Source: Verrucomicrobiota bacterium (GTDB taxonomy: Bacteria > Verrucomicrobiota > Verrucomicrobiia > JADLBR01). From it: 61,777 nt of DNA. Below are positions 61,639 through 61,777 of this stretch, one piece after another (position 1 is the stretch's first letter; each line of letters starts with the position of its first letter). Location: positions 1 through 61,777 of the forward strand of contig JAKQKQ010000025.1 of the NCBI GenBank assembly GCA_029560585.1. The letters are read 5' to 3'. A program made the position numbers and the translations under genes. Below the pieces are notes generated by a model. It made no database searches, was not told where the DNA came from, and saw nothing but the letters and a program-made list of their open reading frames with translations.

Positions 61639-61777
61639 TAGCCCGGATATTTCACAGCCTGCCGGCTGTGAAATTCCGGGCTCTGGGAAAACCGCGCCAT
61701 GAAAGCCATTTATTGGGAAAGGTCAGGCAAAGACTGGGTCTTTTCGCGGTTGCGGAGTGTGTTTCGCGGACCGGTGG
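61639..61777. mobile_element. B hairpin copy 4 plus truncated copy of the 135 bp TIR element
   Basis: TAGCCCGGATATTTCACAGCC...GGCTGTGAAATTCCGGGCT (61639-61682) is followed by the GGAAAACCGCGC terminus (61686-61697) and continues to match 21636-21727 until the window ends. The hairpin and element are therefore linked as a unit in both places. The missing right end must lie just outside the window. Confidence 0.85.

Noticed and set aside
1-61777. CRISPR array, tRNA, rRNA, riboswitch or phage attachment site
   Set aside because: No regularly spaced direct repeats, cloverleaf sequence or conserved RNA core was seen; the only repeats are dispersed palindromes.
1-61777. SusC/SusD-type polysaccharide utilisation locus
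   Set aside because: No TonB-dependent receptor or SusD-like lipoprotein is present; transport genes are SSS and MFS only.

Overview
This 61.8 kb, GC-rich window looks like a chromosomal stretch from a polysaccharide-degrading member of the PVC superphylum (Verrucomicrobiota, Kiritimatiellota or a close relative). The evidence is an autotransporter-associated beta-strand protein ending in a PEP-CTERM anchor, many secreted proteins with Sec, Tat or lipoprotein signals, a sulfatase, DUF6259- and DUF4838-type proteins, Gfo/Idh/MocA and xylose-isomerase-like secreted proteins, and long mostly co-directional gene runs. No ribosomal, tRNA, replication or phage gene was seen, so the exact phylum is an inference.

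Layout. 1-1579: 3' part of a PEP-CTERM beta-strand protein. 1580-2224: block of palindromic repeats. 2225-11137: mainly plus-strand genes for a secreted barrel protein, a DUF6259-like glycosidase, a PIG-L deacetylase (minus), an esterase, a beta-hydroxyacid dehydrogenase and a formylglycine sulfatase. 11406-34689: a 23 kb run of 17 minus-strand genes, including Gfo/Idh/MocA, GH28-like, Na+/solute symporter with small partner, DUF4838, ceramidase-like, six-hairpin glycosidase, GH29 fucosidase and MFS transporter. 34837-36111: M14 carboxypeptidase. 36138-47809: a tight five-gene minus-strand operon (GH20-like, two beta-helix lipoproteins, beta-propeller, GH38). 48152-52864: a 989-residue unclassified secreted protein and a coiled-coil tail-anchored protein. 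53150-61203: alpha/beta-hydrolase, small unknown, GH89 alpha-N-acetylglucosaminidase with CBM32, and a second DUF6259 protein. 61204-61777: dense repeats.

How the genes may work together (inference). The activities (alpha-fucose, alpha-mannose, beta-hexosamine, alpha-GlcNAc and uronate-type linkages, sulfate esters, acyl/acetyl groups, peptide ends) fit stepwise breakdown of a complex sulfated or amino-sugar glycan such as glycosaminoglycan, glycoprotein or fucose-rich algal polymer. Most enzymes carry export signals. Uptake would be through the SSS symporter and the MFS carrier, followed by oxidation or isomerisation of monosaccharides. There is no SusC/SusD pair.

The most unusual layer is non-coding. 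At least five families of short palindromes, several built as facing doublets like REP/BIME elements, are scattered between genes. Three genes take their TAG stop codon from the edge of such a repeat. One composite repeat is present as an inverted pair about 51 kb apart, a 135 bp element with 12 bp terminal inverted repeats sits between two hairpins and recurs at the right window edge, and a 116 bp MITE-like element has inserted into one repeat leaving a 14 bp direct duplication.
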